Assembly: GCA_005503335.1 (NCBI GenBank)
Contig: SCMQ01000036.1
Coordinates: 1-47,959 of the forward strand
DNA from: Comamonadaceae bacterium 2FH
Lineage (GTDB): Bacteria > Pseudomonadota > Gammaproteobacteria > Burkholderiales > Burkholderiaceae_C
Direction: 5' to 3'
DNA: 47,959 nt
Part shown: positions 17,001-25,417 of the stretch, piece by piece
How the letters are laid out: each line of letters starts with the position of its first letter
Position numbering within the stretch: the stretch's first letter is position 1
Notes under the pieces: generated by a model
What the model saw: the letters and a program-made list of their open reading frames with translations, nothing else
Told to the model about the DNA's origin: nothing
Databases searched by the model: none
Made by a program: the position numbers and the translations under genes

Positions 17001-17254
17001 GCGAGTCGGCGGATCAGGGTCCGGCGTACCGCTCGAAGGGCGGCTGTTTGGGGTTGCGGATGAATGGCGTGGCGAGGAATGACGTTCAGGCCGACAGGGA
17101 GACTATCTCGGCCGCGCGCAAGTCAGGCAGGATTGCCTAGACTTGAAAACAGGAAAACGTGAACCGTGTCCGCGATCACTTTGACCTATAGACCCGTGGC
17201 AATCGCCGAAAGACGGAGCCACGGCAACATGATGTTCGAGATAGAGGTGATTCC

Positions 17255-17470
17255 ATGAAAACGATGCACAGATTCGCGCTCGGCGCGTTGACCGCCGCCA
17301 TGGTGGCCGGTTGTGCCGGCATGACGCAACAGGAGAAGAACACCGCCATCGGCGCGGGCGTTGGTGCGGTGGGTGGCTCCGTCCTGACGGGCGGCAGCAC
17401 GGCGGGAACCCTCGGTGGTGCCGCGGTCGGCGGCATCATCGGCCACGAGATCGACAAGACTAGGAAGTGA
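17255..17470 (+). CDS. Glycine-zipper lipoprotein, OsmB-like
   Basis: 71 residues. The signal peptide ends at lipobox VAGC (residues 17-20). A Gly-rich two-helix zipper follows (IGAGVGAVGGSVLTGGSTAG; GGAAVGGIIGHEIDK), the glycine-zipper 2TM pattern of osmotically inducible lipoprotein B and Rick_17kDa-type proteins. It sits alone after a 254-base gap (17001-17254) that shows no gene and presumably holds its promoter. Probably outer-membrane-anchored. Function is not defined. Confidence 0.85.
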   Translation: MKTMHRFALGALTAAMVAGCAGMTQQEKNTAIGAGVGAVGGSVLTGGSTAGTLGGAAVGGIIGHEIDKTRK

Positions 17471-17522
17471 TCGAGGCGCGATGCGCCGGGTGCGCAGGTT
17501 CGTGGCTTACCAGGAGGTCAAG

Positions 17523-17753
17523 ATGATGAAACTTGGTGAAACCGTCCGTACGGCCGTGGCGCTGACCGCGTTGCTGCTCGCGGTCTCCGGCTGCCAGAAG
17601 CAGGAAGGCTCGGCAGAGAAGGCCGGCAAGGAAATCGACAAGGCGGTTGAACAAGCCGGCGAGAAGGTCGACAAGGCCGCCCAGAAGGTCGGAGAGCAGA
17701 TAGAAAAGACGGGTGAAAGCATTCAGGACGAAGCCAGGCGCGACAAGAAGTAA
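17523..17753 (+). CDS. Coiled-coil lipoprotein, unknown function
   Basis: 76 residues. A lipoprotein signal (ALTALLLAVSGCQKQ, lipobox VSGC) is followed by a charged repeat: units such as GKEIDKAVEQAGEKVDKAAQ recur with a seven- or eleven-residue period, ending GESIQDEARRDKK. This predicts an amphipathic helix lying along the envelope. AGGAGG at 17512-17517 supports ATG 17523 or 17526. It resembles small stress lipoproteins related to apolipoprotein-like or LEA-like repeats, but I do not recognise a named family. Confidence 0.75.
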   Translation: MMKLGETVRTAVALTALLLAVSGCQKQEGSAEKAGKEIDKAVEQAGEKVDKAAQKVGEQIEKTGESIQDEARRDKK

Positions 17754-17810
17754 GCAAGGCAGAGCGGCTATGGTGGCGCTTTTCGGGCGGGTGCCTCGAC
17801 CAGACATCGC

Positions 17811-18155
17811 ATGTACGAATCGCTCAAGTCCCCGCCGTTGCCGCGCACGCATTTCCTGCGGCGTCTCGCGCTGCACATTGCCGGCGCCGTCGGCCTGCTG
17901 CTGGGTTCTCTTGTGCTGGGCATGGCGGGCTACGGCCACTTTGAAGATCTGCCCTGGCGCGATGCGTTCCTGAACAGCGCCATGCTGCTCGGTGGCATGG
18001 GGCCGGTCGATGTGCCGGCCACGGACGGCGGGAAGGTGTTTGCCGCGCTGTATGCCTTGTACGCCGGCCTGATCTTCATCGTCGCGGCAGGTCTCGTGTT
18101 CATCCCCGTGCTGCACCGACTGCTGCACAAGCTGCACTGGGACGATGACGAATAG
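17811..18155 (+). CDS. Two-TM channel-like membrane protein with altered filter
   Basis: 114 residues. TM1 is about 19-42 (LALHIAGAVGLLLGSLVLGM) and TM2 about 83-106 (LYALYAGLIFIVAAGLVFIP). Between them DAFLNSAMLLGGMGPVD aligns without gaps to the pore helix and filter of two-TM potassium channels (DALYFSVVTLTTVGYGD), but TVGYG is replaced by GMGPV. So the topology is channel-like while the potassium selectivity motif is not kept. No strong Shine-Dalgarno is visible. It could be a degenerate channel or a channel-fold protein with a structural role. Confidence 0.65.
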   Translation: MYESLKSPPLPRTHFLRRLALHIAGAVGLLLGSLVLGMAGYGHFEDLPWRDAFLNSAMLLGGMGPVDVPATDGGKVFAALYALYAGLIFIVAAGLVFIPVLHRLLHKLHWDDDE

Positions 18156-18202
18156 CGGCCCGGCCGCCCCAGGGCAACGCTGGCCGTCTCCGCGTTCTCG
18201 AA

Positions 18203-18373
18203 TCAACCGCCTTTGTGAGAGCGCTTGCCCGGGTTTTTCTTGCTGCGGGTGGCGGAGCCGCGCTCGCGGCTGATGCGCTGGCCACGGCCGGGGGTAGGCA
18301 GGCTCAGGCCCTGCAGCGGCTTGGGCGCGGGGGTGCGTTGACGGTCTGCTTCGGTGACGATCTTGTTGCCCAT
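18203..18373 (-). CDS. Small basic protein, unknown function
   Basis: 56 residues read directly from the minus strand: MGNKIVTEADRQRTPAPKPL, then QGLSLPTPGRGQRISRERGS, ending in a Lys/Arg-rich tail with GKRSHKGG. It has an excellent AGGAG six bases before the ATG. The composition (Arg/Lys plus Gly/Pro, no hydrophobic segment) suggests a disordered nucleic-acid or ribosome-associated peptide. It lies immediately downstream of the DUF6600-type gene on the same strand (54-base gap) and converges with the channel-like gene. No function can be assigned. Confidence 0.65.
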   Translation of the reverse strand: MGNKIVTEADRQRTPAPKPLQGLSLPTPGRGQRISRERGSATRSKKNPGKRSHKGG

Positions 18374-18427
18374 GTGAGGCTCCTGGTTGAGAGTGGATCG
18401 CCTGCCGCAGTCCGTCGCCCTGGCGTG

Positions 18428-20755
18428 TCACGGTCTTTGCAGGCGGATCCTCTCTTCGCGCTCCCGCTCTTCGATTTCCCTCTTCCTGTCAGCCGCCCGG
18501 CTGGCCGCCGACCTGGGTTCCTGAACACGCGGCTGCGCCCTTGGTGCCGGTTCAGGTTTCGATGAAGGGGGTGTCGGCGTGGCAAGCGGCGGACGCGGTT
18601 CGGCTTGGCTGTCGGCCGCGGGGGCGGCCTCGGGTCTCGTTCGTTTCGGCCGTCGCGGATCGATCGATTCGGTTGTTGGCGCGACTTGCGGCGGCGGCGC
18701 TGCCGTGCGTGGTTCCGTGGCCGCTGGCTCGCGCTGCTCTCTTTGTCCCCGGGGTCCTTCGGGTCTTGCGCGTGGCTCCGGTGCTTGCGCGGCCGGTGCA
18801 GGCGGTGTGTCCTGGGCACGCGGCTGCTCCTTGGGCGCCGGTTGGGGCGCAGGTGTCGGCACGGCAAGAGGTGGACGGGGTTCAGCTTGCCTGTCGGCCG
18901 GGGCAGGCTCGGGTCTTGCCCGTTGAGACCTTCGCGGATCGGCTGATTCGGGTGGCGTCACTTGCGGTGGCACTACCACGCGCGGCTCCGTGGCCGGCGG
19001 CTCGCGCTGCTCTCTCTGTCCATGCGGCCCCTCGGGCCTTGCCCGTGGTTCCGGTGGTTGCACGGCCGGTGCAGGCGGTGCTGCTGGTGGCGGGGCGACG
19101 CCTGGGGTCGGTGCGCCGGACACCGAGGGTCTCGTGGGCGGCCTTCGCTCATCGGATCTTTCGCGTGAGTCACCCGGCCGGCCACCCGGCTCCGCCGCCG
19201 GTGGACGCAAGGCAGGTACGGCTTCCTGGGTCGGCGTGACCACTTTGACGACGGGCGCTGGCGCCGCCGGTTTCAACGCCTTGCGCTCGGCCTCGTCGAG
19301 TGGTTGGCCCGGCCGGGCTGCCAGTCGCGGCTGTTGTGCCGCGAACCCGACCGGCGCTGGCGGGGGGGCGGTGCGGGCGACGACAGGCCGCTCGAACACC
19401 CGGGCCGGCGGCTTGTCGCCCTGCGTGGCGGCGCCGCGCACGCTTTTCTCCGTCGGCGCCACCGGCGGAACGACCGCCACCGAGCCACCGGCCATCATGT
19501 CCCGCGACACCACTACAGCCGTCCTGGACACCGGTTGCGCCTGCACGAACGCGGTCGTCGGCACGGCGATGACGGCGCCGGGCACCTGCTGGTTGACATA
19601 GACGACCTGGGTCACGTTCAGGTTGTTGTAGGTGTTGTTGATGATGGTGGTGTTGACGATCGTGTTGCTGCGATTGATGTTCTCGAAATAGCCCCGGCTT
19701 ACCGGATAGGCGGGTCGGTAGACCTCGCGCGGCCCCAGCGGAAACCAGGCGACGCCACCGACATTGCCGATGGAGATGCTGATCCGGAAGTTGGCCCCGC
19801 CCACGAACACCACCAGTGCCGGCGCGTAGTAGGCACGGGTGCGCACGGGGCCGGGTACCCAGGCCCAGGTGCCGCGAACATGCGCCCAGCGCCCGTAGTG
19901 GGACACGGCGAAACCCCAGGGCGCGTCATCCACCCAGGTCCAGCCCCAGGGGTCAATCCACGCCCAGTGTCCGTCGCGGTAAGGCGACCACCCGACGGCC
20001 ACGCGATGGGGAATCCAGACGTTGCCGTAGATCGCGTCGACCCGCCAGCTGCCGTTCTCGTCAAGGTCCTGGTAGCCGACCAGGTCGGGCGAGACATAGC
20101 GGGCGGAGGCCGAGTTGTCGTAGCGGCGGTCGCGATCGCCCGACCAGCGATCGAATTCGTCGAAACGCAGCGCATCGACATACCGGAAGTCGCGCAAGCG
20201 GGTTCCCGTGAAGCGATACCCCTGCTGCGGATCGAGGACATACGACGCGTCCTCACCGTACACCTCGGCATGACCGCTGCGCAAGACGATCGTCGTCGTG
20301 TCGGCGTCGGGATCCACCTCGATCCGGAACTCACCGGGCTGACGCAGCGTCAGGGCGAGATTCGGCGTGTCAAGCTCGAACACCTGGCCGGGCTCCAGAC
20401 GGCGCACGCGGACATTCAACGTGCCCTGCGTCAGTTGCAGCTGGGCGATGCGGTCATCGAGATTGAGAACGGAGACGCCGGCACCGGCGTTCATGCGAAT
20501 CATGGCGCCGCCGACCTGGATTTCCGCCCGGGCGCCCGCATCCGCCCACAGGCGGTCGCCGGTGGTCAGCGGCCGATTGAGGGAGGCCTGCACCCAGTCG
20601 TCTTCTCCTGCGGGCGAGAAGCTGATCGTGCCGCTCAGGTAGCCCAGGCGCGCCACGCGCGAAGGCGGATCGGCATGGGCCCAGCCGCCGAATGCCGACA
20701 GGGCGAGGAAAACCACCAGGGTGAAAACCCGAGAGCGGAAAGCTTGCGTCTGCAT
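18428..20755 (-). CDS. FecR/DUF6600-type envelope protein with proline-rich repeated tail
   Basis: 775 residues. A signal peptide (MQTQAFRSRVFTLVVFLALS ending HADP) leads into a FecR-like beta domain (about 30-190: VARLGYLSGTISFSPAGEDD; LRQPGEFRIEVDPDADTTTI). A Trp-rich domain follows (about 210-370: GYQDLDENGSW; HWAWIDPWGWTWVDDAPWGF; HYGRWAHVRGTWAWVPGP), the DUF6600 pattern. Then come an Asn-rich stretch and a ~350-residue Pro/Arg/Glu-rich tail that contains a 91-residue tandem duplication. AAGGAGG lies just before ATG 20755. It is probably periplasmic or surface-located and may contact peptidoglycan; function is unknown. Confidence 0.8.
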   Translation of the reverse strand: MQTQAFRSRVFTLVVFLALSAFGGWAHADPPSRVARLGYLSGTISFSPAGEDDWVQASLNRPLTTGDRLWADAGARAEIQVGGAMIRMNAGAGVSVLNLDDRIAQLQLTQGTLNVRVRRLEPGQVFELDTPNLALTLRQPGEFRIEVDPDADTTTIVLRSGHAEVYGEDASYVLDPQQGYRFTGTRLRDFRYVDALRFDEFDRWSGDRDRRYDNSASARYVSPDLVGYQDLDENGSWRVDAIYGNVWIPHRVAVGWSPYRDGHWAWIDPWGWTWVDDAPWGFAVSHYGRWAHVRGTWAWVPGPVRTRAYYAPALVVFVGGANFRISISIGNVGGVAWFPLGPREVYRPAYPVSRGYFENINRSNTIVNTTIINNTYNNLNVTQVVYVNQQVPGAVIAVPTTAFVQAQPVSRTAVVVSRDMMAGGSVAVVPPVAPTEKSVRGAATQGDKPPARVFERPVVARTAPPPAPVGFAAQQPRLAARPGQPLDEAERKALKPAAPAPVVKVVTPTQEAVPALRPPAAEPGGRPGDSRERSDERRPPTRPSVSGAPTPGVAPPPAAPPAPAVQPPEPRARPEGPHGQREQREPPATEPRVVVPPQVTPPESADPRRSQRARPEPAPADRQAEPRPPLAVPTPAPQPAPKEQPRAQDTPPAPAAQAPEPRARPEGPRGQREQREPAATEPRTAAPPPQVAPTTESIDPRRPKRTRPEAAPAADSQAEPRPPLATPTPPSSKPEPAPRAQPRVQEPRSAASRAADRKREIEEREREERIRLQRP
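18530..19095 (-). repeat. Tandem duplication within the proline-rich tail
   Basis: Two copies, about 18815-19095 and 18530-18815, encode matching segments beginning PEPRARPEGPHGQREQRE and PEPRARPEGPRGQREQRE. Both run to QAEPRPPLAVPTP and QAEPRPPLATPTP. The offset is 273 bases (91 codons) at one end and 282 at the other, so small in-frame indels separate the copies. Boundaries are approximate. Confidence 0.75.
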
Positions 20756-20881
20756 GATGCCTCCTTGGGACACGCTTGCAGCCAGCAACCAATGACGCCG
20801 CCGGATCAGCGCACGCCGCAAAGCAGGTCCCACACCGTCGCCGTGCGACGACAGCGACCGATCCGCGTCGAACGCGGGGCC

Positions 20882-21103
20882 TCAGTCGTCGGTGAACCAG
20901 GCGTCGCTCGCCTTGCGTTCCCACTCCGCCAGTTGCTTCTCGGCTTCCTCCTTGGCGACGCCGTAGCGCTCCTGGATCTTGCCGGTGAGCTGGTCGCGCC
21001 GACCCGCGACGACGTCGAGGTCGTCATCGGTCAGCTTGCCCCACTGCTCCTTGGCCTTGCCAGCCACTTGCTTCCAGTTCCCTTGAATGCGATCCCAGTT
21101 CAT
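20882..21103 (-). CDS. CsbD family stress protein
   Basis: 73 residues, full length for CsbD. MNWDRIQGNWKQVAGKAKEQ followed by WGKLTDDDLDVVAGRRDQL is the family signature, and the C-terminal half (YGVAKEEAEKQLAEWERK) is helical. AAAGGGG precedes the start. CsbD-like proteins are cytoplasmic, abundant under general stress, and of unknown mechanism. It stands between the BON gene and the DUF6600-type gene, all on the minus strand. Confidence 0.92.
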   Translation of the reverse strand: MNWDRIQGNWKQVAGKAKEQWGKLTDDDLDVVAGRRDQLTGKIQERYGVAKEEAEKQLAEWERKASDAWFTDD

Positions 21104-21160
21104 ACGAAGCCCCTTTCAAGGGTGCCTTGAAGCATCACGGCGCCAAGTCCGGCACAGACA

Positions 21161-21475
21161 TCACGGACGGATGGCGATCTCGTTCCTGACCGCCTTCACA
21201 CCCTTGACCGATCTGGCGATGCTCTCAGCGGTGCTCTTCTCCGTGGCGTTCTTGGCAAAGCCGGACAGCATCACGGTACCGTTCAGCGTCTCCACGCTGA
21301 TCGATGAGGCCGCGACATCCTTGTTTTCGACAAAGCGTGCCTTCACCGCCGTGGTGATGGCCGTGTCGTCGATGTAGGCGCCAACGGTTTCCTGACCACG
21401 CGTCACCGCGCAACCCGTGGCGGTGAGAAGGGCCACAGCGGCAACGACGGCCGCGAGAACTGTGCGAATTTGCAT
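21161..21475 (-). CDS. BON-domain lipoprotein
   Basis: 104 residues. The signal peptide ends in a lipobox-like TATGC (Cys near residue 22). One BON domain follows (about 40-104: DDTAITTAVKARFVENKD; ISVETLNGTVMLSGFAKN; ARSVKGVKAVRNEIAIRP), as in OsmY-type proteins that bind envelope lipids. AAAGGAG eight bases before ATG 21475 decides the start over an upstream ATG at 21505. Osmotic or envelope-stress induction is family knowledge. Confidence 0.9.
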   Translation of the reverse strand: MQIRTVLAAVVAAVALLTATGCAVTRGQETVGAYIDDTAITTAVKARFVENKDVAASSISVETLNGTVMLSGFAKNATEKSTAESIARSVKGVKAVRNEIAIRP

Positions 21476-21988
21476 GGTGAATCTCCTTTGTTGCTTGTCA
21501 GGCACCCAGGTCCGACCGCGTTGTGAGGGACCCTTCCTCCTGTTACAACCATAGTCGGCGCAAGCTCGACCGGCAAGCGGAAGTTGGGACCGAAATCCTT
21601 GGAGACCCTTGTTTCTGCCCTTTGGCGTGATCTGGGTCGACGCCGATGATTTTTTTCGAGCGGTGCAGGTTGCATCTTGGCTGTCTTTGAACGAGTATGG
21701 GTATGAGGAGCTTTCGCGTGACGCCGGTCGAGCTGACGCCGGTGCCCTGTGTCATGGCGCACAGACCGCATCTGCGACAGGGACCCTGTTGGAGCGGTGG
21801 CCGGCGTTCGTGCACGAAGAGGCAGAGACCCGCCGCCGACGGCATGCGCATTTCGCGCCGGCCCGTGGCCGGACCGACGACCGACGCCGGGTGCAGCTGA
21901 GACGTAGCGCAGTCGCGCCAAGACTAGCCAGGTCGCCGTGAGCCGCTTGTTTTGCGTTTCGAAAAGTCATGGCAGAAGGAGAAGCGAA
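21476..21988. other. Intergenic region between divergent stress genes
   Basis: About 510 bases lie between the BON gene and the lmo0937-like gene. Short frames exist on both strands but none has a family resemblance or a good Shine-Dalgarno. I see no RNA gene. It should hold two divergent promoters. Confidence 0.4.
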
Positions 21989-22135
21989 ATGCTCGGAACC
22001 ATCGCCGTCATCCTGATTGTCCTTTGGCTTCTGGGCCTTGTGAGCTCATACACCATGGGCGGATTCATTCATGTCTTGTTGGTCATCGCGGTCGTGGTGA
22101 TACTGGTTCGTGTCATTGGCGGCGGGCGCGGCTGA
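21989..22135 (+). CDS. lmo0937/DUF5670-family small membrane protein
   Basis: 48 residues, two TM helices with a short turn: MLGTIAVILIVLWLLGLVSS, then YTMGGFIHVLLVIAVVVILV and RVIGGGRG. This is the common lmo0937 pattern (L-W-L-L-G, then G-G-x-I-H-x-L-L). AAGGAG at 21976-21981 fixes the ATG. Its role is unknown; it recurs in stress-gene neighbourhoods. Confidence 0.88.
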   Translation: MLGTIAVILIVLWLLGLVSSYTMGGFIHVLLVIAVVVILVRVIGGGRG

Positions 22136-22281
22136 AGGGCCCCAAGGGCGCCATGCCGCAGGGCGGTCAGCGCGGCGCACGCGCGCGGTCTGTGGCCAGG
22201 TTGCCCGAGGCGTATCCGGCGAGCATGTCGCTTGTCTGTTGACCACCTGTCGACGCGAGCGACCCAACTGGAGGAAAGAAA

Positions 22282-23169
22282 ATGCGCTACGTACTCATTG
22301 TGCTGTGGATGCTGTTTTGCTCGGTGACGTCGGCCCTGGCTCAGGTCAGCGTCGGCATTGGCATCGGGATGCCCGGCGTCAGCATCGGGATCAACCTGCC
22401 GGTCTACCCGCAGCTCGTCAGGGTGCCGGGCTATCCGGTCTACTACGCGCCGCGGCTGCAGGCGAATTTCTTCTTCTACGATGGCCTTTACTGGGTGTAC
22501 CAGTCGGACCGCTGGTACGCGAGCTCCTGGTACAACGGCCCCTGGGGGCTGGTGGCACCAGAGTATGTGCCGGTGTATGTGCTGCGAGTCCCCGTGCGCT
22601 ACTACCGCAGCCCACCCGGGTACTTCCGTGGATGGCGTCCCGATGCGCCGCCCCGCTGGGGCCAGCACTGGGGCCCTGAATGGGAGCAGCGTCGAAGCGG
22701 ATGGGAGCAGTGGAGCCGCCGTTCCGTGCCGGCGCCCGCGCCGCTGCCGGCCTACCAGCGGCAGTACTCGGGGGATCGCTATCCCCAGGCGGAGCAGGAC
22801 CAGAGGGCGCTGCACAGCCAGCGTTACCGTTACCAGCCGCGTGAGGCCGTCGTGCGGCAGCATTACCAGGAGCGGGCCTTGCAACCAGGGCCCGCGCCTG
22901 ATCAGGGGGGAAAGCGAGGGACACCGGAGGAGAGACGTGCGAGGCAGGATGAGCAGCGCTCCTCGCCCTCGCCGCGCCAGCAGGGCGCACCCGCCGACGC
23001 GCGCTCGGGGCCACCGCAGGAGGCCGGCCGGCGTGAGCATCGGGCACCGGCGTCCCGCCAGGACGATCATCAGCAGGGCAGGGGCGCGGCGCAGGAACCC
23101 AGGCGGGACAAGGGGCGGGAGAAGGAGCGCGACAAGGACAAGGGTGACGAGCGAGGCAAGGACAGGTGA
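22282..23169 (+). CDS. Secreted Trp/Tyr-rich protein with charged C-terminal tail
   Basis: 295 residues. The signal peptide is about 1-20 (MRYVLIVLWMLFCSVTSALA). The mature N-terminal third is rich in Tyr, Trp and Gly (YDGLYWVYQSDRWYASSWY; GPWGLVAPEYVPVYVLRVPV), a pattern common in small envelope proteins next to DUF6600-type proteins. From about residue 130 it becomes hydrophilic, with Gln/Arg/Pro-rich sequence and a strongly charged end (GREKERDKDKGDERGKDR), likely disordered. GGAGG lies about seven bases upstream. I cannot name a function; surface or peptidoglycan association is possible. Confidence 0.78.
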   Translation: MRYVLIVLWMLFCSVTSALAQVSVGIGIGMPGVSIGINLPVYPQLVRVPGYPVYYAPRLQANFFFYDGLYWVYQSDRWYASSWYNGPWGLVAPEYVPVYVLRVPVRYYRSPPGYFRGWRPDAPPRWGQHWGPEWEQRRSGWEQWSRRSVPAPAPLPAYQRQYSGDRYPQAEQDQRALHSQRYRYQPREAVVRQHYQERALQPGPAPDQGGKRGTPEERRARQDEQRSSPSPRQQGAPADARSGPPQEAGRREHRAPASRQDDHQQGRGAAQEPRRDKGREKERDKDKGDERGKDR

Positions 23170-23257
23170 CGCAAGGCGCCTTGCTGCCGAGGGCCTGGGA
23201 AGCCGTGCGCACATCGTCCAGTGACGCAGCACCCGTCCGCTCACGGGTTGAACGCCC

Positions 23258-24334
23258 ATGAACCCATCGGATGACAGCGCCGCCGAGTCCCAGCAGAATC
23301 GGGCGCTTTGGCTGCTGCTGGTGGCCGTCTCTCTCGCCTTCGGCTGGGTCCTGCTGCCGTTCTACGGGACCATCCTGTGGGGTTCGATCATCGCCCTGTT
23401 GTTCGTGCCCGTGTACCGACGGCTGCTGCCTCGGCTGAACCAGTGGCGCACACCGGCAGCGCTGCTGACGCTGCTGATCGCGCTGCTGATCGTGGTCCTT
23501 CCCTTTGCGCTCGTCACCGCCTCGGTGGCGCGCGAAGCGTCCCTGGTCTACGAACGAATACAGTCGGGCGAGTGGAATCCGACGCGCTATTTCAACGGGG
23601 TGTTCCTCGCACTGCCGGACTGGATGTTGGCGCTGCTCGAGCGCTTGGGGCTGGCCAATTTCGGCACCTTGCAGCGCCGCTTGGCCGCGGCGCTGGCACA
23701 AGGCAGCCAGTTCATCGCGACCCACGCGCTCAGCATCGGTCAGGACGGCTTCGCGTTCATGGTCAGCCTTTTCATCACCCTGTACCTCGCGTTCTTTCTG
23801 ATTCGCGATGGCGACGGCGTGGTGCGTGCCGTGCGGCGGGCGATCCCGCTGGCGCCACAGCACAAGCAGGAGTTGCTCGACAAGTTCAGCACGGTGATCC
23901 GGGCGACGATCAAGGGCAGTCTGCTGGTGGCCGCCATCCAGGGCGTGCTGGGCGGCCTCGCCTTCTGGTTCCTGGACGTCAGCGCGGCCTTGTTGTGGGG
24001 CGTGGTGATGGCCCTGCTGTCATTGCTGCCGGCCTTCGGCGCCGCGCTGGTGTGGGTGCCGGTCGCGATCTATTTCTTCATGACGGACGCGCTCTGGCAG
24101 GGCGTCGCCCTGGTGGCCTACGGCGTGCTCGTGATCGGCTTGGTCGACAACGTGCTGCGCCCCCTGCTGGTCGGCAAGGACACGCGCATGCCGGACTACG
24201 TCGTGATGATCACCACCTTCGGCGGCCTTGCGTCGTTCGGCATCAACGGCTTCATCCTGGGCCCGGCGATCGGGGCGATGTTCATCGCGGTCTGGCACAT
24301 CTACGTGGCGACGCGGTCCGACGTAAGGACCTAA
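23258..24334 (+). CDS. AI-2E family transporter
   Basis: 358 residues with about eight TM helices. It is a PF01594-type membrane protein, recognisable from [20 protein letters not shown], the central soluble segment and the C-terminal block [20 protein letters not shown] ... [16 protein letters not shown]. Family members include AI-2 exporters and sodium/proton antiporters, so the substrate is open. It closes the stress island. Its TAA overlaps the modC stop on the other strand (24331-24334), so the two genes collide tail to tail with no room for a terminator. Confidence 0.9.
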   Translation: MNPSDDSAAESQQNRALWLLLVAVSLAFGWVLLPFYGTILWGSIIALLFVPVYRRLLPRLNQWRTPAALLTLLIALLIVVLPFALVTASVAREASLVYERIQSGEWNPTRYFNGVFLALPDWMLALLERLGLANFGTLQRRLAAALAQGSQFIATHALSIGQDGFAFMVSLFITLYLAFFLIRDGDGVVRAVRRAIPLAPQHKQELLDKFSTVIRATIKGSLLVAAIQGVLGGLAFWFLDVSAALLWGVVMALLSLLPAFGAALVWVPVAIYFFMTDALWQGVALVAYGVLVIGLVDNVLRPLLVGKDTRMPDYVVMITTFGGLASFGINGFILGPAIGAMFIAVWHIYVATRSDVRT

Positions 24335-25410
24335 TCCAGAATCGCCACGCCCTTGATCTGGGCGTGGACCGGCATGCCGGGCGCCAGTGCCAGCGCATCG
24401 ACCGAGCGCCGCGTGAGCCGCGCCAGCAGGCGCGCGCCGCCCAGGTCCAGCGCCACCATGGTCTGGCCGGGACTGTCCTCGCTCAGCGACAGCACCCTGG
24501 CCGGCAGCACGTTCAGGATGCTGGTGCCGCTTTGCGCCTGCAGGGCCAGGCTCACGTCGCGCGCCTGCACCCGCAGGCGCAGGGTCTGGCCGGTCGGCCG
24601 CGGCTGCGTGCTCGGCAGCCGCAGGCTGCCGCCGGCGAAGTCCACGCAGGTCAGGTGGTAGCGGGCATCGTGGTCGCGCACCCGGCCCGTGATCACGGCG
24701 GCAGCCGTGTCGCCATGGGCCAGCGGCAGGTCCAGGCGCGTCAGCAGCTCGCCGGTGGGGCCGCTGGCGACCACGCGCCCGGACGCCATCAGCACCAAGT
24801 GGTCGGCCAGCCTGGCCACCTCGTCGAGGGCGTGGCTCACGTACAGCACGGGCATGTCGAGCTCGCCATGCAGCCGCTCCAGGTAGGGCAGGATTTCCGC
24901 CTTGCGCGGCGCGTCGAGCGCGGCCAGCGGCTCGTCGAGCAGCAGCAGCCGCGGGCTGGTGGCCAGGGCCCGCGCGATGGCGACGCGCTGGCGCTCGCCG
25001 CCCGACAGCGTGCCGGACTGGCGGTCCATCAGCGGGGCCAGCCCCAGCAGATCGACGGCCTGCGCCAGCGACACCCGGCGCTGCGCCTGGGGCACGCGCT
25101 TCATGCCGTAGGCGAGGTTGCCGCGCACGCTGAGGTGCGGAAACAGGCTGGCCTCCTGGAACACATAGCCCAGCGGCCGCCTGTGGGTGGGCAGGAAATG
25201 CCCCCGCGCCTCGTCCTGCCAGACCTCGCCGTCGACGCGCAGCCAGCCGCCGCGCGCGCGTTCGAGCCCGGCCATGGCGCGCAGGCAGGTGGTCTTGCCG
25301 CAGCCCGAGGGGCCGAACAGCGCGCTGACGCCGCGGCCTGGCAGGTCCAGCGCCAGGTCCAGCGTGAAGCCGGGGCGGGCGATCTCGAAGCGGGCCTGGA
25401 TGCCGTTCAT
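24331..25410 (-). CDS. modC: Molybdate ABC transporter ATP-binding protein
   Basis: 359 residues. Walker A is GPSGCGKTT (33-41), the signature is [15 protein letters not shown] and Walker B is [14 protein letters not shown]-terminal TOBE (Mop-like) domain from about residue 290 ([20 protein letters not shown] ... [14 protein letters not shown]) can bind oxyanion and marks it as ModC and not a generic ATPase. It starts seven bases after the modB stop. It energises molybdate (and often tungstate) import. Confidence 0.94.
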   Translation of the reverse strand: MNGIQARFEIARPGFTLDLALDLPGRGVSALFGPSGCGKTTCLRAMAGLERARGGWLRVDGEVWQDEARGHFLPTHRRPLGYVFQEASLFPHLSVRGNLAYGMKRVPQAQRRVSLAQAVDLLGLAPLMDRQSGTLSGGERQRVAIARALATSPRLLLLDEPLAALDAPRKAEILPYLERLHGELDMPVLYVSHALDEVARLADHLVLMASGRVVASGPTGELLTRLDLPLAHGDTAAAVITGRVRDHDARYHLTCVDFAGGSLRLPSTQPRPTGQTLRLRVQARDVSLALQAQSGTSILNVLPARVLSLSEDSPGQTMVALDLGGARLLARLTRRSVDALALAPGMPVHAQIKGVAILD

Positions 25411-25417
25411 GGGCTCG

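Noticed and set aside
20756-20833. Longer start of the DUF6600-type protein at 20833
   Set aside because: ATG 20755 has AAGGAGG immediately upstream and is followed by a clean signal peptide; the extension is Arg-rich and spoils it.
21609-21941. 110-codon plus-strand frame in the gap before the lmo0937-like gene
   Set aside because: No Shine-Dalgarno of note, no hydrophobic or family pattern, and an Arg-rich end; treated as non-coding.
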